Source: Climacium dendroides
Taxonomy: Eukaryota > Streptophyta > Bryopsida > Hypnales > Climaciaceae
Reading direction: 5' to 3'
Assembly (NCBI GenBank): GCA_950106755.1
Contig: OX467091.1
Span: 9,689,538-9,753,537, forward strand
Length of the DNA: 64,000 nucleotides
The position numbers were made by a program, and so were the translations under genes. Below the pieces are notes generated by a model. That model ran no database searches. It was not told the origin of the DNA and saw only the letters and a program-made list of their open reading frames with translations. Below, in pieces: positions 23,701-38,695 of this stretch. Positions within the stretch are counted from its first letter, which is position 1; each line of letters opens with the position of its first letter.

Positions 23701-26700
23701 TCCTAAATTTCATACATTTAATAGTGGTATAGAGCTCACAAATCTAGGACACTAATAGATTTTAGACCGCCCGATCTGAACTGTGGGAATGACACACTGT
23801 GAAAATGGCACATGGAATATTGCCATTTTAATGAAATTCCCCATTATTGCACTTGAATGCAATTATTCTATATGTTTTGGAAGGCTACATTGAGATCAAA
23901 ATCAAAGTTTAACCATGGAAATGGGACTAGTCATTTAGGGGATTAATGGTTGCACAAGTCATTTAGAAATAATCGTCTTACTCTATGAATGAAAGTTTGT
24001 TACAATTTAAATAAATCTTGCAAGAATTATGAGGTTTGTCTAATCTTGCACTCAACGAGAATTCTAGAAATATATTATATTGTATTGAATAAATATGGTT
24101 TTATAGATTTAACTCTATGTAAAAAGTTTTGAATTGTTCTATTTTGATTATATGAGAAGACAATTTCACAACAAGTTTTGAATTCCAATGGGCAACAATC
24201 AAGACTCTAAGCCAAAAATATCATTATGATGTTTTTCAAATTTCTTTTTCAATATTTCAAAACCAAATATGAACATTAGATATGATTTGTTCACTAAATG
24301 GTTTTTAGTGCTAGGATCTAGCATCATTGACTTTCCTCAAATGCATGTCAAATTCATTTGTAATTTTTGTTCCTTCGGCCTCATTTAAATGTTTTCATTT
24401 CATACATATTCCAAACATAAATGTGAATTGCTATTCCATGTGGAACATTTTTTATTCTTTCAAATCATACTTTCACTGCGTATTAGAAGCAACTTTAGCT
24501 ACTTGTGAAGTCCATTCAATTTCACATGAAAGTTTAAATGATAATACTTCATGTCTAAAACTTCTTCAAACATAGTATTCATCAAAAACTCTCAACTGAA
24601 GATTGAAATACATGGTCTTGCAATGAATAAGGATTTTGATTCCAAAATCTTTAAAGAATATATTTCCAAAAAAAACTCGAGAAATCCTTTTGATGAATGG
24701 CCAAAAAAAATGGGACTTTAAACTACCTAGTTGAATCATGTTTTAACTAATACATTGGTCATCAAAAGTTATTAAGACTTTAGTTGGTAAATGAACGTCA
24801 TCAATGTCATCTAGAAAAGGTGTGAAGTTTCTTTTTCAAATCCCAATTACCTTGTTCTTATTCTACTTCTTCACAGGCAAAACAAGATTGAGAATGTCCA
24901 TGAAGCAACTCAAGGAATTTCAAAGACAAGATGAAATCCCAAGCCAATCACAAATCAAAAGAAAAATACAAAACATTCGATTCAAACTATCAAATGCGCC
25001 AAAAGTTTTAACCGAAGACAAGCCACTTGAACGTACACACGGCATTGAAGTGGAGAGTGTACATTGCGATGGCTTTGGCATTACCATTTGGGACATGGCG
25101 GGTCAAACCGACTACCACTCCTTTCATGAGTTGGTCATGCCCAATCTCTCCGCGGATGGAAGTTCATCAATGTTTCTACTCATGTGCAATCCCATGGTGC
25201 AATCCACTCCCTCAAGAAGAAGATGTCCATCCAACATCAAATTGGAACTTGAATCTTGGTTGCGATTCATTGCTTCCAATACAAGGCGATCTCTTTCCTA
25301 TCGCCCGCATGTGTCAATAATAATGACACATTTTGACTATTGGAAAGATGATCATGCATTTGCAATACGCATTGAAGATGAGGTTTCACAATTGAAATCT
25401 CAATTCCAAGAGGTACTTGAGTTTGATGAAGACAAGTTCATCTTCAAGGTGGATGGCAGGGATGTATCTCATGCTCATAGGGTGTTTGATTTCATGAAAT
25501 CCCACATGAAGCAGTTGTTGGAGAGATTACCCAAGACCATAAAGGCATGTGAAGAAGTGCAACGCTTGGTGGCATTGTGGAATGCAAACCAATCAAAACC
25601 ACCATTATTAAAGTGGGAAGAATTTTGTGAAGGCATGTGCAAGGAAGTGGAGGAGTTGAATGTTGTGGACCATGAACTTGAGAAAAGGAAGAGGGAGTTT
25701 GTAGCTATATCCTTGAATGATGGAGGGCACATCATTTACAATGAGCAAAAAGGAGTTGTTATCACCAATCCCCATTGGTTTTGCCACCACATCATTGGAC
25801 AATTCCTACACCAATGTACAATTGTGGATTGCGACTTGGAGATAGTTTCTACCAATGGTATCATTTCCATAGAACACATGAAGCGTTTGATATTGAATCT
25901 TGTGGGAGGTCAGGGAGACTTGGAGAAACAATTTGATGACATCTTGGGCATGATGATCAAACTACACATTTGTTATGAGCAAGACGCAAGTAGCATTATG
26001 ATACCATCAACTTTGAAAGACAAACACAAAAGTTTGAATTGGGCCCCTAATGATGAAGCCACAAATTTGAAGTATGTTGGGAGAAGATTGGCTTGCCAAG
26101 ATGGTATTCAAACCATGTTGACTCCTGGATTTTTTACTCGACTACAGGTATTGTTTTAGATTTATCCTAGTAAAATTCAAGTTTGGTGGACTTCCATGTT
26201 TTTATTTGATTTACAAGATTATTGTAATTGAATTTCTCACTTCACAATAACCCAATTACCATACAAGAAAATTTCTATTCTAAAAATTTGAATGTTTTTG
26301 GATTGGTATGAGTTTCTCATTTTGAATGACAATTTGATATACAATTATACTTATTTGATTCATTTATACTTTTATTTAGATATGAGATCAAACAAATACA
26401 ATTGAATAGAATTGCGATTTACAAGCACTTTTGATTAGTTGATATGACATGTTCTACATTTATTGATATTTTGTGTAGGTTTCTTTTTTCACAAAGCTCC
26501 AAAGCAAGAATGCCCAAGATACTTATGAGGTGTTTCGAGATATTATCAAGTTCATAAGTGATGGCATTGAAGTCATTATTCAATTTCATCAAGGGGACAT
26601 CAACATCCTTCTACGATCCCATCAAAGTCAAGACAAAATGTTGGAATATCTTGAAAACGGAATTGTCATGCACATTAAACTTCTCCAAGAAGATCCCACA

Positions 26701-27867
26701 CTAGGTTGTGTTGGAGTTCGCCTTATTGAATACATTTTGCGCCCTGCATGTGTAAGGAGGTTGATTCATGCGAAGGACCGCAAAAACCAATGTGTTCAAG
26801 TGAAAGACTTAGAAGCAGAGGTTATAAAGATTGGTGTAGATGCTACATACAATTGGAAGTCATGTGAAGGTTTGGACATTGGCTCCAACAAGGTGAGTAC
26901 TTTATTGGGAGATTTAGCATGGAAAGATCTTTTAGAAAGGCGATCACATGACCTACAAGAGTGTCATAAGAAAATCCAATCTTTCGGAACTATGGCCCAA
27001 AATGATCAATCCAACCCCAACATTGTTAAGGGTCCTTATTCGGCCACTTTCCTTTGGCAATTGCCTCGGAGATTTGTATTTGGACATTTGGATGAGAAGT
27101 TAGATGACATGAGAAGGGAACATCGTGAACATCACAAAGAGACAATGTCAAAATTAGACAATATTGTACATTTGATACTAAACCTAGAGCATGGCATTCA
27201 AAACATGCAAGGTCAATTATTACTTGAGGTGTGTTCAAAGATTGATGACTTGATGGCATTCTCCATCGAGATGCAAAAGTCACAAATCCCCAAGTTGGCT
27301 TATCTTTGTGAATATGGGAAAAGAAAGCTTTTGATACAATTGGTGCCTGACCTCGATAAAGTCCAACTTCACCTCATGTGTGAAAGTATCTACGGGTTCC
27401 ATGAGGTGACAAATCAAGAAGGTTGTGTGGTTCATTTTGGAACCAATCGGACAAGGAGATTTCTTACAATGGTAGCTTGGGGATTGAAGATTGCCACCAT
27501 ATTGACAAAGATTGGTGCCCATGTTGCTTGTGGGATGGGTGCCATGGTACCTAATATTAGTGATGGAGGCACTTTTGCAGCCTTGATTCTTGACACACCT
27601 GGTTTTTTGGATTATCAACTCCCTCTTGCAACTTTGGAATCATTGCCAGATGGTATCAAGAAGCATTCTAGGATCTCAATGGACGACCAATTTGAAGCAC
27701 AAAGGTGGTTGCAAGAGTTTTTGGAGCCCAAGTGTCATAACAAGAGAGACTTCTATGAAAAATTTAGATTGAAGAAGGTTCGATACACGAATGCCAAGGG
27801 ATCCATAGTTTGGATTTGTGATACATGTAGGTTAGTTCATCAGAGTGAAATTGATGAATTCAAGTAA
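20722..27867 (+). CDS. LRR-ROC-COR (ROCO) protein, TORNADO1-like, three exons
   Basis: Exons 20722-22153, 24877-26147 and 26479-27867 join in frame to 1363 codons, close to Arabidopsis TORNADO1 (about 1380). Residues about 130-440 are ribonuclease-inhibitor-like leucine-rich repeats. The ROC GTPase begins with P-loop GEPFAGKT (473-480), completed only by splicing, then WDMAGQ (549-554, DxxGQ switch) and THFD (628-631, G4). A COR region and a C-terminal part with a charged coiled stretch (MRREHREHHKETMSKLDNI) follow. The C-terminal KKVRYTNAKGSIVWICDTC resembles the TORNADO1 tail. The family acts in plant growth and cell patterning, probably as a GTP-regulated scaffold (known family, inferred here). 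The N-terminus (MRKLFAFLVCLFSFWAW) is hydrophobic, so a membrane anchor is possible. A degenerate second copy lies at 59.9-64 kb. Confidence 0.88.
22154..24876 (+). other. Intron 1 of the LRR-ROC-COR gene
   Basis: The donor is CTG|GTAAGC and the acceptor TTCACAG|GCAAAA. The intron separates the last Gly of the P-loop from the Lys-Thr (phase 1). It is AT-rich, 2723 bp, with no long ORF, and contains the MITE at 23525-23843. Its second half, from about 23255, is duplicated at 59893-61133. Confidence 0.9.
23525..23843. mobile_element. 319-bp foldback MITE, TTA duplication
   Basis: The first and last 25 bp are perfect inverted repeats (beginning TGGGGAATTTCATTAAAATG), and the interior also pairs over most of its length. 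The flanks are TTA on each side. The duplicated intron copy near 60155 lacks the element and reads 'aacaaaatattgcac'. A TWA duplication points to the PIF/Harbinger (Tourist-like) group. Confidence 0.88.
26148..26478 (+). other. Intron 2 of the LRR-ROC-COR gene
   Basis: The donor is CTACAG|GTATTG and the acceptor TTGTGTAG|GTTTCT, phase 0, 331 bp. The same intron is present in the second copy at 62403-62734. Confidence 0.9.
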
Positions 27868-30800
27868 ATACATTTAGAGCTTTAGATCAAGTCATTGCCT
27901 TTCTATACTTGCCTATTATCATCGAATACAAATTGTCTTTGTAGGTGTTTACAACTAAAAATAGTCAATATTGGTTTTCTTGTATAATAACTTGAGTTGT
28001 AATTTCAAAGGCCATCTTTTGAAAGTCAAACTCCGCACTGTTAATGATTTGAAGTCCCAAAATATTGTGGTGTTTTGAGATCCAAATTTGTTTCAAAATA
28101 CTTGTATCCAAAGCAAGGCAATAATGTCCATCTATATTTGTTTTCTAATAACTTTGACCATGGGATGTATACTCAAGTGCATCTTTCAAAAAATTTAGAA
28201 TGTCAATCCCCACCAATTATAAACTCCATGTGCCTCTGAGTGTGCCTCTGAGTGTGCCTCCGAGTTTACCTCGCTCTTAAAATTGAAGTTGTTTTTTCTA
28301 GTTCTTCTCAAAGGTGAAAATTTGCCTTTTAACATTTTTAGGAGAAACACATATGCCTAAAATTTATGCAATATAACCAACATATTGGAAAATGGATTGA
28401 GAATACATTTGAAAAGAATTCAGCCACAAACAATTTCATATTCATCTTCAAGACAATCAAAAAATTGAAAATGATACCAAATCAAAGCAAAAACTAAGTC
28501 AATTATGTGAAAGTAGACCCAAGAAATAACTCTGTCAATTATTTGATACTAGATCAAAGAATTAACTACGTCAAATATGACTTTTACAAGAAATTGACAA
28601 TTGTTAATTTCAATGGTGAAAATATTCTTGTGAATAGTTGCTATCTAAATATCTTTAAAAAAAATTGCTTGGAACTTTTCAAAATTGAGTTCAAAGACTA
28701 TATTAATATGGTTTTTAAACCTTCGTTGCCTATAAAATAAAAAATTTATAACTTTCACTTCATTATTTCAATTAGATTTGGATGATTCAAATGTTTTTGA
28801 GTAGATAGGAAGCTATCGAGTCCAACAAAGTTAATTCACTGTGTTTTTTGAATATTGCCCCATTTGTTGCCAAAATCAACATTGAAATGGAAAAAAAAAC
28901 TTCTAACTTTTTTGATATTTCTTGGAATGACAAGAAGTAAAGCTTCACACATGGATTATGAGGATAAGCACTCATCCTAAAACTTTTTGCTAAATTTCCA
29001 AATTGTCAAGTCAACATAGCCTTTCCAAGGTCAAAAACCTCCAAAGTAGTCTCTTGCTGGTCTTTTAGGGAATTTAAACATATTTGATTTTCAGAGTAAT
29101 GTTTTGTTACATGAAATCATATATAAATATTTGTTATTGATGAATGCAAGAAATATCTATTAGTTACATATGGTTAAAGCCTTTCAAAATTGAAAAAAAG
29201 AATAATTTGATAGTAGTGAATAAGATCCTATGGTGAGATTTTCAAAACAGTGAATCCCAATATGACAATTTGGAGGTGATTTTGAGGTAGGAATACCTTG
29301 GGCCTTCAATGCTTCAAATCATGCGGTACATTTTACCTCTTGGTCTAGAATATGCATTAATCTTTGAAGTCCATAGTGTCAATTTGAGGATTTGGGCAGA
29401 AATCTATAATGTCATTATTAGGGTGATTATTTGAATTTTTTATTAAAGTATAAAAACAAAATGAATTTCTGGGACTATAAACTTTATTTCAATGAGTCCT
29501 TGGGAACAAAAATTATGCCATTTAAACCAAAAAAATGTAGTCAATCTTGAGCAATAGATGAAAATCTAAAAATAATTTTATTAAGATTAGGTTCTTACAA
29601 TTTTTATTTTTGTTCTATAATGATCAAAGATGTGCAAGTTATGGAGCATCTTATTTTGCAAGATATCATAGTATTTTCTAGGAAAAAACAACATATTGGA
29701 TTTGTTTAGAACTCCATTCTTACAATTAAAAAATGAGTTTCTAGAAAATTTACTTTATTTGCTAGAATAATCTCACTTTGATTCCATCTCATCTTACAAT
29801 TTAGTTGTTTCTTCTATCTCCTAACTATTTATTTGTACATGGAAGCTTTAAAATAATCCTATAATTATAATCAATAAGATGGAAGTTATGACAAGTTCTA
29901 TTTTACAGGTGGGAATGGAGTTTCTTCTCAAAAACAAAGTTAGAAGTTCATTTTGAACTCATTTTTCAATGAATCTAAGAAAGAATAACAATTTCAAAAT
30001 GCAAATTGTTTGTTACAACATTATTACCATTGAAATTGATATTTTCAAATCCATATGTAATCAAAATATTAACAATTTAGTGTTTTCCAATATTTTGTAC
30101 CTCTTTCTATTTCAAACCTTTTGCAATAATTAATATGAATTTTTTTTTGGTGATTACTTTTATGCATATTCAATGCTCATTTCTTTCAAGAAAAATTATA
30201 GAAAAATGAGTATGTTGCCAAATTCCATGCATCCCTTTATTAGTTTAGTGAAATTTAGTTTGGGGAAATTTCCAAAAAATGGCTTCTTCTTTTCATTTTC
30301 TTCAATGCAATAGAAAGTAATAGTTTACGGCACTTTCTAGGATAATTTAATCATAGAGCTTTAGGGATTGATTAAATTAGCTTAGACTAAAATATCATTG
30401 TGGTGGACCAAATTTTATGAAAATAAATTTTTGAAGTGACACTAACTTTGTACCCTTTCTAATAAGAAAAATTAGTGTTATCAATAAGTGTCCTATAAAT
30501 ATTTGATAAGGTTGTAAATTAGTTATTGTAGAGACGGGAAGTCAAGAAAACTTTGCAAGAATGAAGAGCTTGTGACTAGCCCCTAAGAGACCAAGTTGTA
30601 TGTTTTGGCAACATAGAAATTTTGGATAGCTCATTATGAATGAATATTTTATTTTATTTTATTTGAAATTTTCACAAAACATGTCATCAAGGAGTAGCTT
30701 TGAGGCCCCAAAAATTTCATATCTTTTGACTACATGGTTAAAAAGTAATTGTATGATATGTAGTTTCTTTCTCAACTCGGGCAGCTTGAGCAATTAAGAA

Positions 30801-30984
30801 AAAATCATTTTGTTAGAAATAAAAATTTAAATTTGATTTATTAACTAATATATGTGGAGAGCTATGAATCATTCCATTTTGACCAACTAAATGAAAGTTA
30901 TGAGGAGTTATAGTTTGCGAGTAGTTATGGATCTCTACTCTAGAGTAAATTTTGAAGTCGTTTATTTAACTTAATTTTTGATAA
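27868..30984. other. AT-rich intergenic DNA downstream of the gene
   Basis: There is no ORF above 77 codons and no recognised motif. A small tandem repeat on 'tgtgcctctgag' (three units) lies at about 28230-28265. Confidence 0.55.
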
Positions 30985-33520
30985 TTAAAAATCAAATCAA
31001 ATCGTAGGATGTAGATTGTTTGTTGAACCATTACAACCATTGGCATTGGCATTTCTCAATTCTATGACACAATTCATAAGCCCTATAGAACTGTTTGTCC
31101 TCTTAGAGGATTATTTCACGTGAAGTAGGTTCCAATGGTCTTAATTTGTAGTGAATGTTTTGGAAACTTTTTGAGAATGTGTGGTTTTACAAGAGTTTCA
31201 TGGATATGTAATTTATCTTTCAATTGGAGCTTGGGAGAAAAAGTTATGGTACAATAAGTGAAAAATGAAGGTTAATGGGTAGCATAATAAAATCAGAAAA
31301 AGTCAAAATATATATTTTTAATTCCTAAAATTCTATATTTTTGTCTACATTTGAAGCTTTTATACATTCTATTTGCACTAGTGATGAGAAAGTTATGGAC
31401 AATCTTAATTTTGGGAGCAATCTAAAAATCTTATTGAAAAAATAACTTAAAGGATTCATTTGGATGCAAATATCTTGCAATCTATGAGGTCAAATTTTAA
31501 TGAAATTTTCACATGTTCTCAAACAAGTTAAGTACAAAAGCCTATGGTTAGATTTTGAAAAAAGGGTTTCTTTTGGTTTTTTTAGGTGAATACAATAGAA
31601 GTAGCAATTTTGAGAGTTTTTTTTTTGACAAAAAACACCCTAAGGGCTTTAGGGATTAACAAATTAGTATTTTGAATCATTGTCACGGATCATTGTCTAT
31701 TTTTTTCTCCTTACTATTTTCTTCCCATATGTTTTACAATTTCAAATGATCTCAATTTCTTCAAACATGTAGCCAACTTGCCTTCAAGAATGAATCCAAA
31801 GAAGCACCACCATTTTGGACTTTTCTATATACAAATGTGACCATGTAAAACAACCGCTTGGTTTTTTGAAGGGCTGAAAAAAGGGGGTTTGTCACTTCAA
31901 ATGCTTATATCTTGCAATTGATCTACACAATCGAAATACCAAAAAGAATTTCTTCATCTTCTCAAACAAGCATACTACAAAGTCCTACAAATGAATGTGA
32001 CCAAAAATGTGCTTTTCCTAAATCTTTGTATTTGTTCTAGGAATGATGATTTTAGAGAGTTTTTGGCAAAAACATAGTCAAGGAACTTCAAAGGCTAGAT
32101 TCTAGTCAAGCACTAATTTATTTGCTATCAAAAGCTTTAGATCCACAACCTCTCTTTTATAAAAATGTTGTAGGAAATGAACATTTTATGAAACATTTCT
32201 TGATTTTTGCGTGGAATTAGCGTTATTATTTGCTAATGAATGTTCTTCTTTTGTTGAAGCTTTACAAAAAAGTATCAAGGACATGTACCCTTCTACAACT
32301 TGGATAGCTTCTCTTTACTACATTAGACTTTGAAGAGATTAGACCCTCTTTCAATGATAGGTATATCCACCTAAGATCATAGGGCGGGATTCTACAAACC
32401 TTGTGAAGCTTCTTGAAACCTTCAAGTGACTCTTTTAGACCAAATGTATGTCTTCTTGGAACCTCCTAGTAACCCTTGGGAATTCATAGTGCCTGCTCAA
32501 CTTCTTTACAAAAATTTCAAGATATAATGATAGTATATATTGGAGGTATTGTTGTTGAGATTTGTATAACATTCCTAAGAAACGCCTTTGAATTCTTTGT
32601 TTTGCAAACTTTTGTTATCCTTGGTAGTTAAGGGATTTGATGGAAAGATTGATATAGGTATTACATGCCCTTGGTCTTCTTGGATATATTGGCGTGGATT
32701 TGGGGAAAAGCTTATAGGTATTGTACACTTATATTGTTGTTTAGAATCCCAAAAATGTTTTGGAGTTCTTTAGGTCTTTCATTTGTAAGATAGAGGGACA
32801 TATTTTATAAATAGCATTCATATTTTTCAATTTCATTTTTCATCTAATTAGAATAGTCTAAGAAGCTATTGATAGACATTGTTGAATGTTCAAGGAAGTT
32901 ATCTTGTATAAAACATTGATGGATTCATAGTTTTTTACAAATATATAGAATAGTACTTTGATAGCATGTTTTATAATTGATTTCATATTTTATCATGAAT
33001 CTCCAATGGGTGTAAATGAATTTGAAGATGAGAGCTTGACTACTCATAGTCAAAAGTATAAATTGTGTTCCAATAGAAATATCAACCTGATTTGGTCATA
33101 GTACAATAACTTCTTCCAAAATCCTTTAAACTAAAAAAAGTTTTAAAATGAACCTTAACTTCATCTCCAAAAATCTATTTGTGATTCTAAGCCTCCAAAA
33201 GACAAGTTATAGACATAATTTAGAAAGAGGATGTTTGAAAATGTCAACAAAAATATCCCTTCTAACCCGTCTCTAAAATTTATCCATAATTTATGATTAG
33301 AGGCTCAAAATATCAAGCAAAAATTTAGGAATGAAATTTTTCTTGATTTTATATATTAATTTAGTTCAATTTTTTTTCAATTTTTGAATTTATTTTCTAT
33401 TGCCTAAATGAAGTCTACAATTTTACTATGAATGTAATTCTTTCTTGAATTTTGACATGATAATGAGTGGTTTAGCTTTTATTAATCTTACATGTTTTAC
33501 ATGTATTTTTTTTACCTCCT
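30985..33520 (+). repeat. Family A dispersed repeat, copy 2
   Basis: This copy is colinear with 1-3170 but lacks the 605-bp insertion: 'ttggaggtat' runs directly into 'tgttgttgag' near 32545. It also lacks most of the short tandem repeat. A 61-codon frame at 32588 is not conserved as a gene. Confidence 0.72.
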
Positions 33521-33524
33521 TTAA

Positions 33525-33937
33525 CCCCTAAATTTCCACTTTGAATGCTAATATCTTTCAATCTATATGGCCCAAACCACTCAAAACTACCACTTCTACT
33601 ACAATCACCTACAAAATATTTTAAAAAAAATATTTTTTTGGAATCAAACAACAGGATCTTGTTCTACACTTGTCTTAGATCATGTAATAATTTTTTTGTG
33701 ATTTCTGACCGTATAGATTGAAAGATATTAGCATTCAAATTGAAAGAAAAAAAATTTCTTTCAAGAAGTTGCTATGATTGCCCACAAAACAAGAAGTTCC
33801 ATAACTTTCACATCTCTAATCCAAATGGAATGAATCAAAGCTTCCCGTTTACAAAAAAAATATTCTTCCAAATTGTACTTGATAATGTTTTTCTTTCCAA
33901 ATCATCAATTTCATAGAAGACTCCAGATGTTTAGGGG
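33525..33937. mobile_element. TTAA-flanked 413-bp element
   Basis: TTAA lies at 33521-33524 and 33938-33941, and the inverted ends are CCCCTAAA and TTTAGGGG. Inner text (for example 'ggatcttgt' and 'gtatagattg.aagatatta') is related to the element at 15425, so this is a shorter member of that family. No ORF. Confidence 0.6.
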
Positions 33938-33941
33938 TTAA

Positions 33942-34250
33942 GAAAAGATCATGCAAGAAATTCAAATTATGAAACGAATAGAGGCTGACCAAGTTCTCAA
34001 AAAGCCTACAGTAGGCTCCTTGGTCCTTTCCGGGTTAAAATATGGGCAAGGTGGTTGCAACACTCCACTCAAGGATGTTAGGATTGCTTCTGACTTCGTT
34101 CTTTTTAAAGAACCTTAAAAGCTTCCAAACTTTGATTTTGAATTCCTAACCAAAAAAATCAATGCAAGATGGCTTCTCAAACTTTCTGTTTTCTCATCAA
34201 TGTGTTTCATTTTTGTTTGATTGATGCCCATGAACACAAAGCTATGGAAT
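33942..34250 (+). repeat. Family C duplicated segment, copy 3
   Basis: The segment matches 13380-13650 almost line by line ('ccaagttctcaaa', 'gtaggctcc', 'ggtggttgca', 'ttttctcatcaatg'). Confidence 0.75.
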
Positions 34251-34349
34251 ACTTTTTGGCTTGTGGAAGGAATAGAGCCGTGGGCCGCAGCAATACTATA
34301 GAATGTGATGACGAAGGGGGAGAGTCTTAGAAACTGACGCAAAGGCAAG

Positions 34350-34407
34350 GAAATCACCTGCATCAGTAAAGAAATCACCTGCATCAGTAAAGAAATCACC
34401 TGCATCA
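34350..34407. repeat. 21-bp tandem repeat, 2.8 units
   Basis: The unit is 'gaaatcacctgcatcagta' plus 'aa', at 34350, 34371 and 34392. It creates the repeated SLLMQVI stretch in a minus-strand frame that I do not call a gene. Confidence 0.92.
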
Positions 34408-34429
34408 ACAATAGAATGTAATACTTGTC

Positions 34430-34860
34430 CTTGGATTTTCGCCGTACTCGACCACGGTGACGAAACTCACCTGACAGTGTCCGAGTTCTACTCCACGGCG
34501 ACAGAAATGCCTTGGAGAAGTTTTTTTGGGCTGCCCGGTTGGGCCCTAGACCTAATTCCAAACGTAAATTATGGAACCACTTTCTAGATTTGGGGCCCAT
34601 TGGTTCGCCATAGCGCTGTATACTTGACCGGGGTTACCAAGGCCATACTAGGTGTTGTCCAGGAGCGCCTGAGGATTTCTGCCGTCCTTAATCTACACCG
34701 TCACTGCCAGGAGTATTGTTGCACACCAGGATACCCACGGCTCCGCAATGCAAATAATATTCCATACGTGTCACCTTCTGCAACAATGAGTACTGCGCAG
34801 AATGCTTCGCCTTTTCCACGTCCGACATCGTAAAAAACTTGTACGTCTGCTCTGCGTGAA
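34430..34860 (+). repeat. Duplicated exon-like block shared with 58100-58580
   Basis: The best part, 34625-34760 against 58438-58580, reads in frame in both copies with mostly conservative differences (VTKAILGVVQERLRIS here, VTKAIPSVVQELLRIS there; CCTPGYPRL in both). That suggests former coding sequence on the plus strand. The protein family is not recognised. Confidence 0.55.
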
Positions 34861-35170
34861 ATGTTTGTGAAAAAGAAAAGATCATGGAAACCAAGCAAAC
34901 CTCTCGGAATTCTTGTACAGCTATTGAAGAAGCAAATTGCACTACAAGCACACAATGTATGTATTCAAAATATACATTATTTTGCAGCTTCAGTATTAAC
35001 ACCGAATTGCTCACAGGACACATCCCACATTGGACACAGCTTCACAACAATTATCGTCTGAAACCGGCGGGAAGTAGCCAATTCGGTGATAATTGAACAG
35101 CAGGGAAGGAAGGTTTGGTGAGAGATTGGTTTTGAATTGGAAGGTGTGGAATCCGAGGTTGTTGAGGGCG

Positions 35171-35526
35171 ATGCCTCCCCGTATGGTTTGTCTTTATCGC
35201 TCAATGGAGAATGCTGTCAATCTTGATATGTGCATTCTGGAGAAGTTTTATGTCTACAAGACAAGAGCGGTATGTTCTTTCTATTTCTCTGCTTTTGTGT
35301 TCTTCTCTCGAACTTTGGAATTTCTTCGCGAGGTTGCAAATTCTTTTCGTTTAGATGCACGATTGCTGACCAGAGAGTTTGCAACCCGTCGATCTGTTTT
35401 CTGTTTAATTGTTGTGTGTTCGAGGCGAGCAAATTTGTGTTCTAAATTGCGTTCTATTTTGCAGAGGTTTTACATTGTTGGAAGGGACAAAAGCAAGCAA
35501 CACTAGCGAGTGCTGACGTTGATCCT
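35171..35526 (+). pseudogene. 5' fragment of a SAC-domain phosphoinositide phosphatase gene
   Basis: Exon 1 (ATG 35171 to 35269) ends CILEKFYVYKTRA, followed by GTATGT. An intron runs to TTTTGCAG at 35464, and exon 2 (35465-35526) reads RFYIVGRDKSKQ before a GTAAGT donor at 35527. Joined in phase 0 this matches the start of plant SAC proteins, which dephosphorylate phosphoinositides (family pattern: a Leu-Tyr-x-Thr-Arg stretch, then Arg-Phe-Tyr-hydrophobic-Gly-Arg-Asp). Breaks: a TAG follows KQH where the family has Trp, and one base is missing before the donor. No later SAC exon was found; the next gene fragment is from a different family on the other strand. It is therefore a truncated, intron-retaining copy. 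Confidence 0.75.
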
Positions 35527-35529
35527 GTA

Positions 35530-36320
35530 AGTCATTCCATTCCCCAAATCAACAACGTAAGCGTCGTGGATGGGTACTGACACCGAGGTCCGCCACACTC
35601 CTACAAGTGGAGCTAGTGCATCACACAGACGTGAAAGACACAAGTACCTAAACACAGAATCCGTCTGTCCTTTTCTCTTACCCAAAGCTCCGATGTAATA
35701 GTCGATATCTTCTTTCTTTTCCGCTATGTGAAAATCTTCAACTTGCAACACGCAACTCTCACTGCCTTACTTTGGTAATGACATCAAATGTACCCACAAA
35801 CAAGTAAACAGACGAACGCACGAGACGCGGCAAATTTACTAGATTGTGAGCTATATCCACTCAAATGCACTCTCCATTGGATTGCAGCATGCTTAATTCT
35901 AGAGGTTGAAACAAATCAACAAGATGAGGAATTGTTCAGCTCACCATAAAATAAATAAAAGGATAAAGTGATGCAATTGGTAGAGCTGTCAATGCCAAAA
36001 TCCACAACACAACACCCTGCATCAGTCTACATCCCTACAAACTCTCTGCCAAGGGCAAAACTAAATCCTGACAGCTAAAAAACTTTCGCAAATAGTATCC
36101 CGGAAGTTCTCCTCCAGATATCAATCACTGCCAAGAGGCGAAACCTCTATACAATAAGCAGGGAAAGTTTCACTTGAGCCTGCTATGCCAACAGAAACAA
36201 CGAGCTGACACAGGATCTTTAGTTCTCGTCAACGTACACGTTCTCAAAAACATCGACATCACAGATGAGTTTTCTTGCCTTCCAAGCCGAATAAAGAATC
36301 AGTGGTCATCAAACGCAAGT
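35530..36320. other. Unassigned segment between gene fragments
   Basis: An 82-codon minus-strand frame (35503-35751, DIDYYIGALGKRKGQTDSV) has a coding feel but no family I can name. The rest shows no ORF of note. Confidence 0.4.
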
Positions 36321-36326
36321 CTAGAT

Positions 36327-38695
<2,369 letters not shown>

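Noticed and set aside
24804..24876. Possible separate gene starting at the ATG at 24804
   Set aside because: The frame is simply open for 73 bases before the acceptor. Splicing at 24877 restores the P-loop, which a new start would lack.
34115..34600. 161-codon minus-strand frame
   Set aside because: It spans family C repeat, a 21-bp tandem array and the shared exon-like block, so it is an accidental frame through mosaic DNA.
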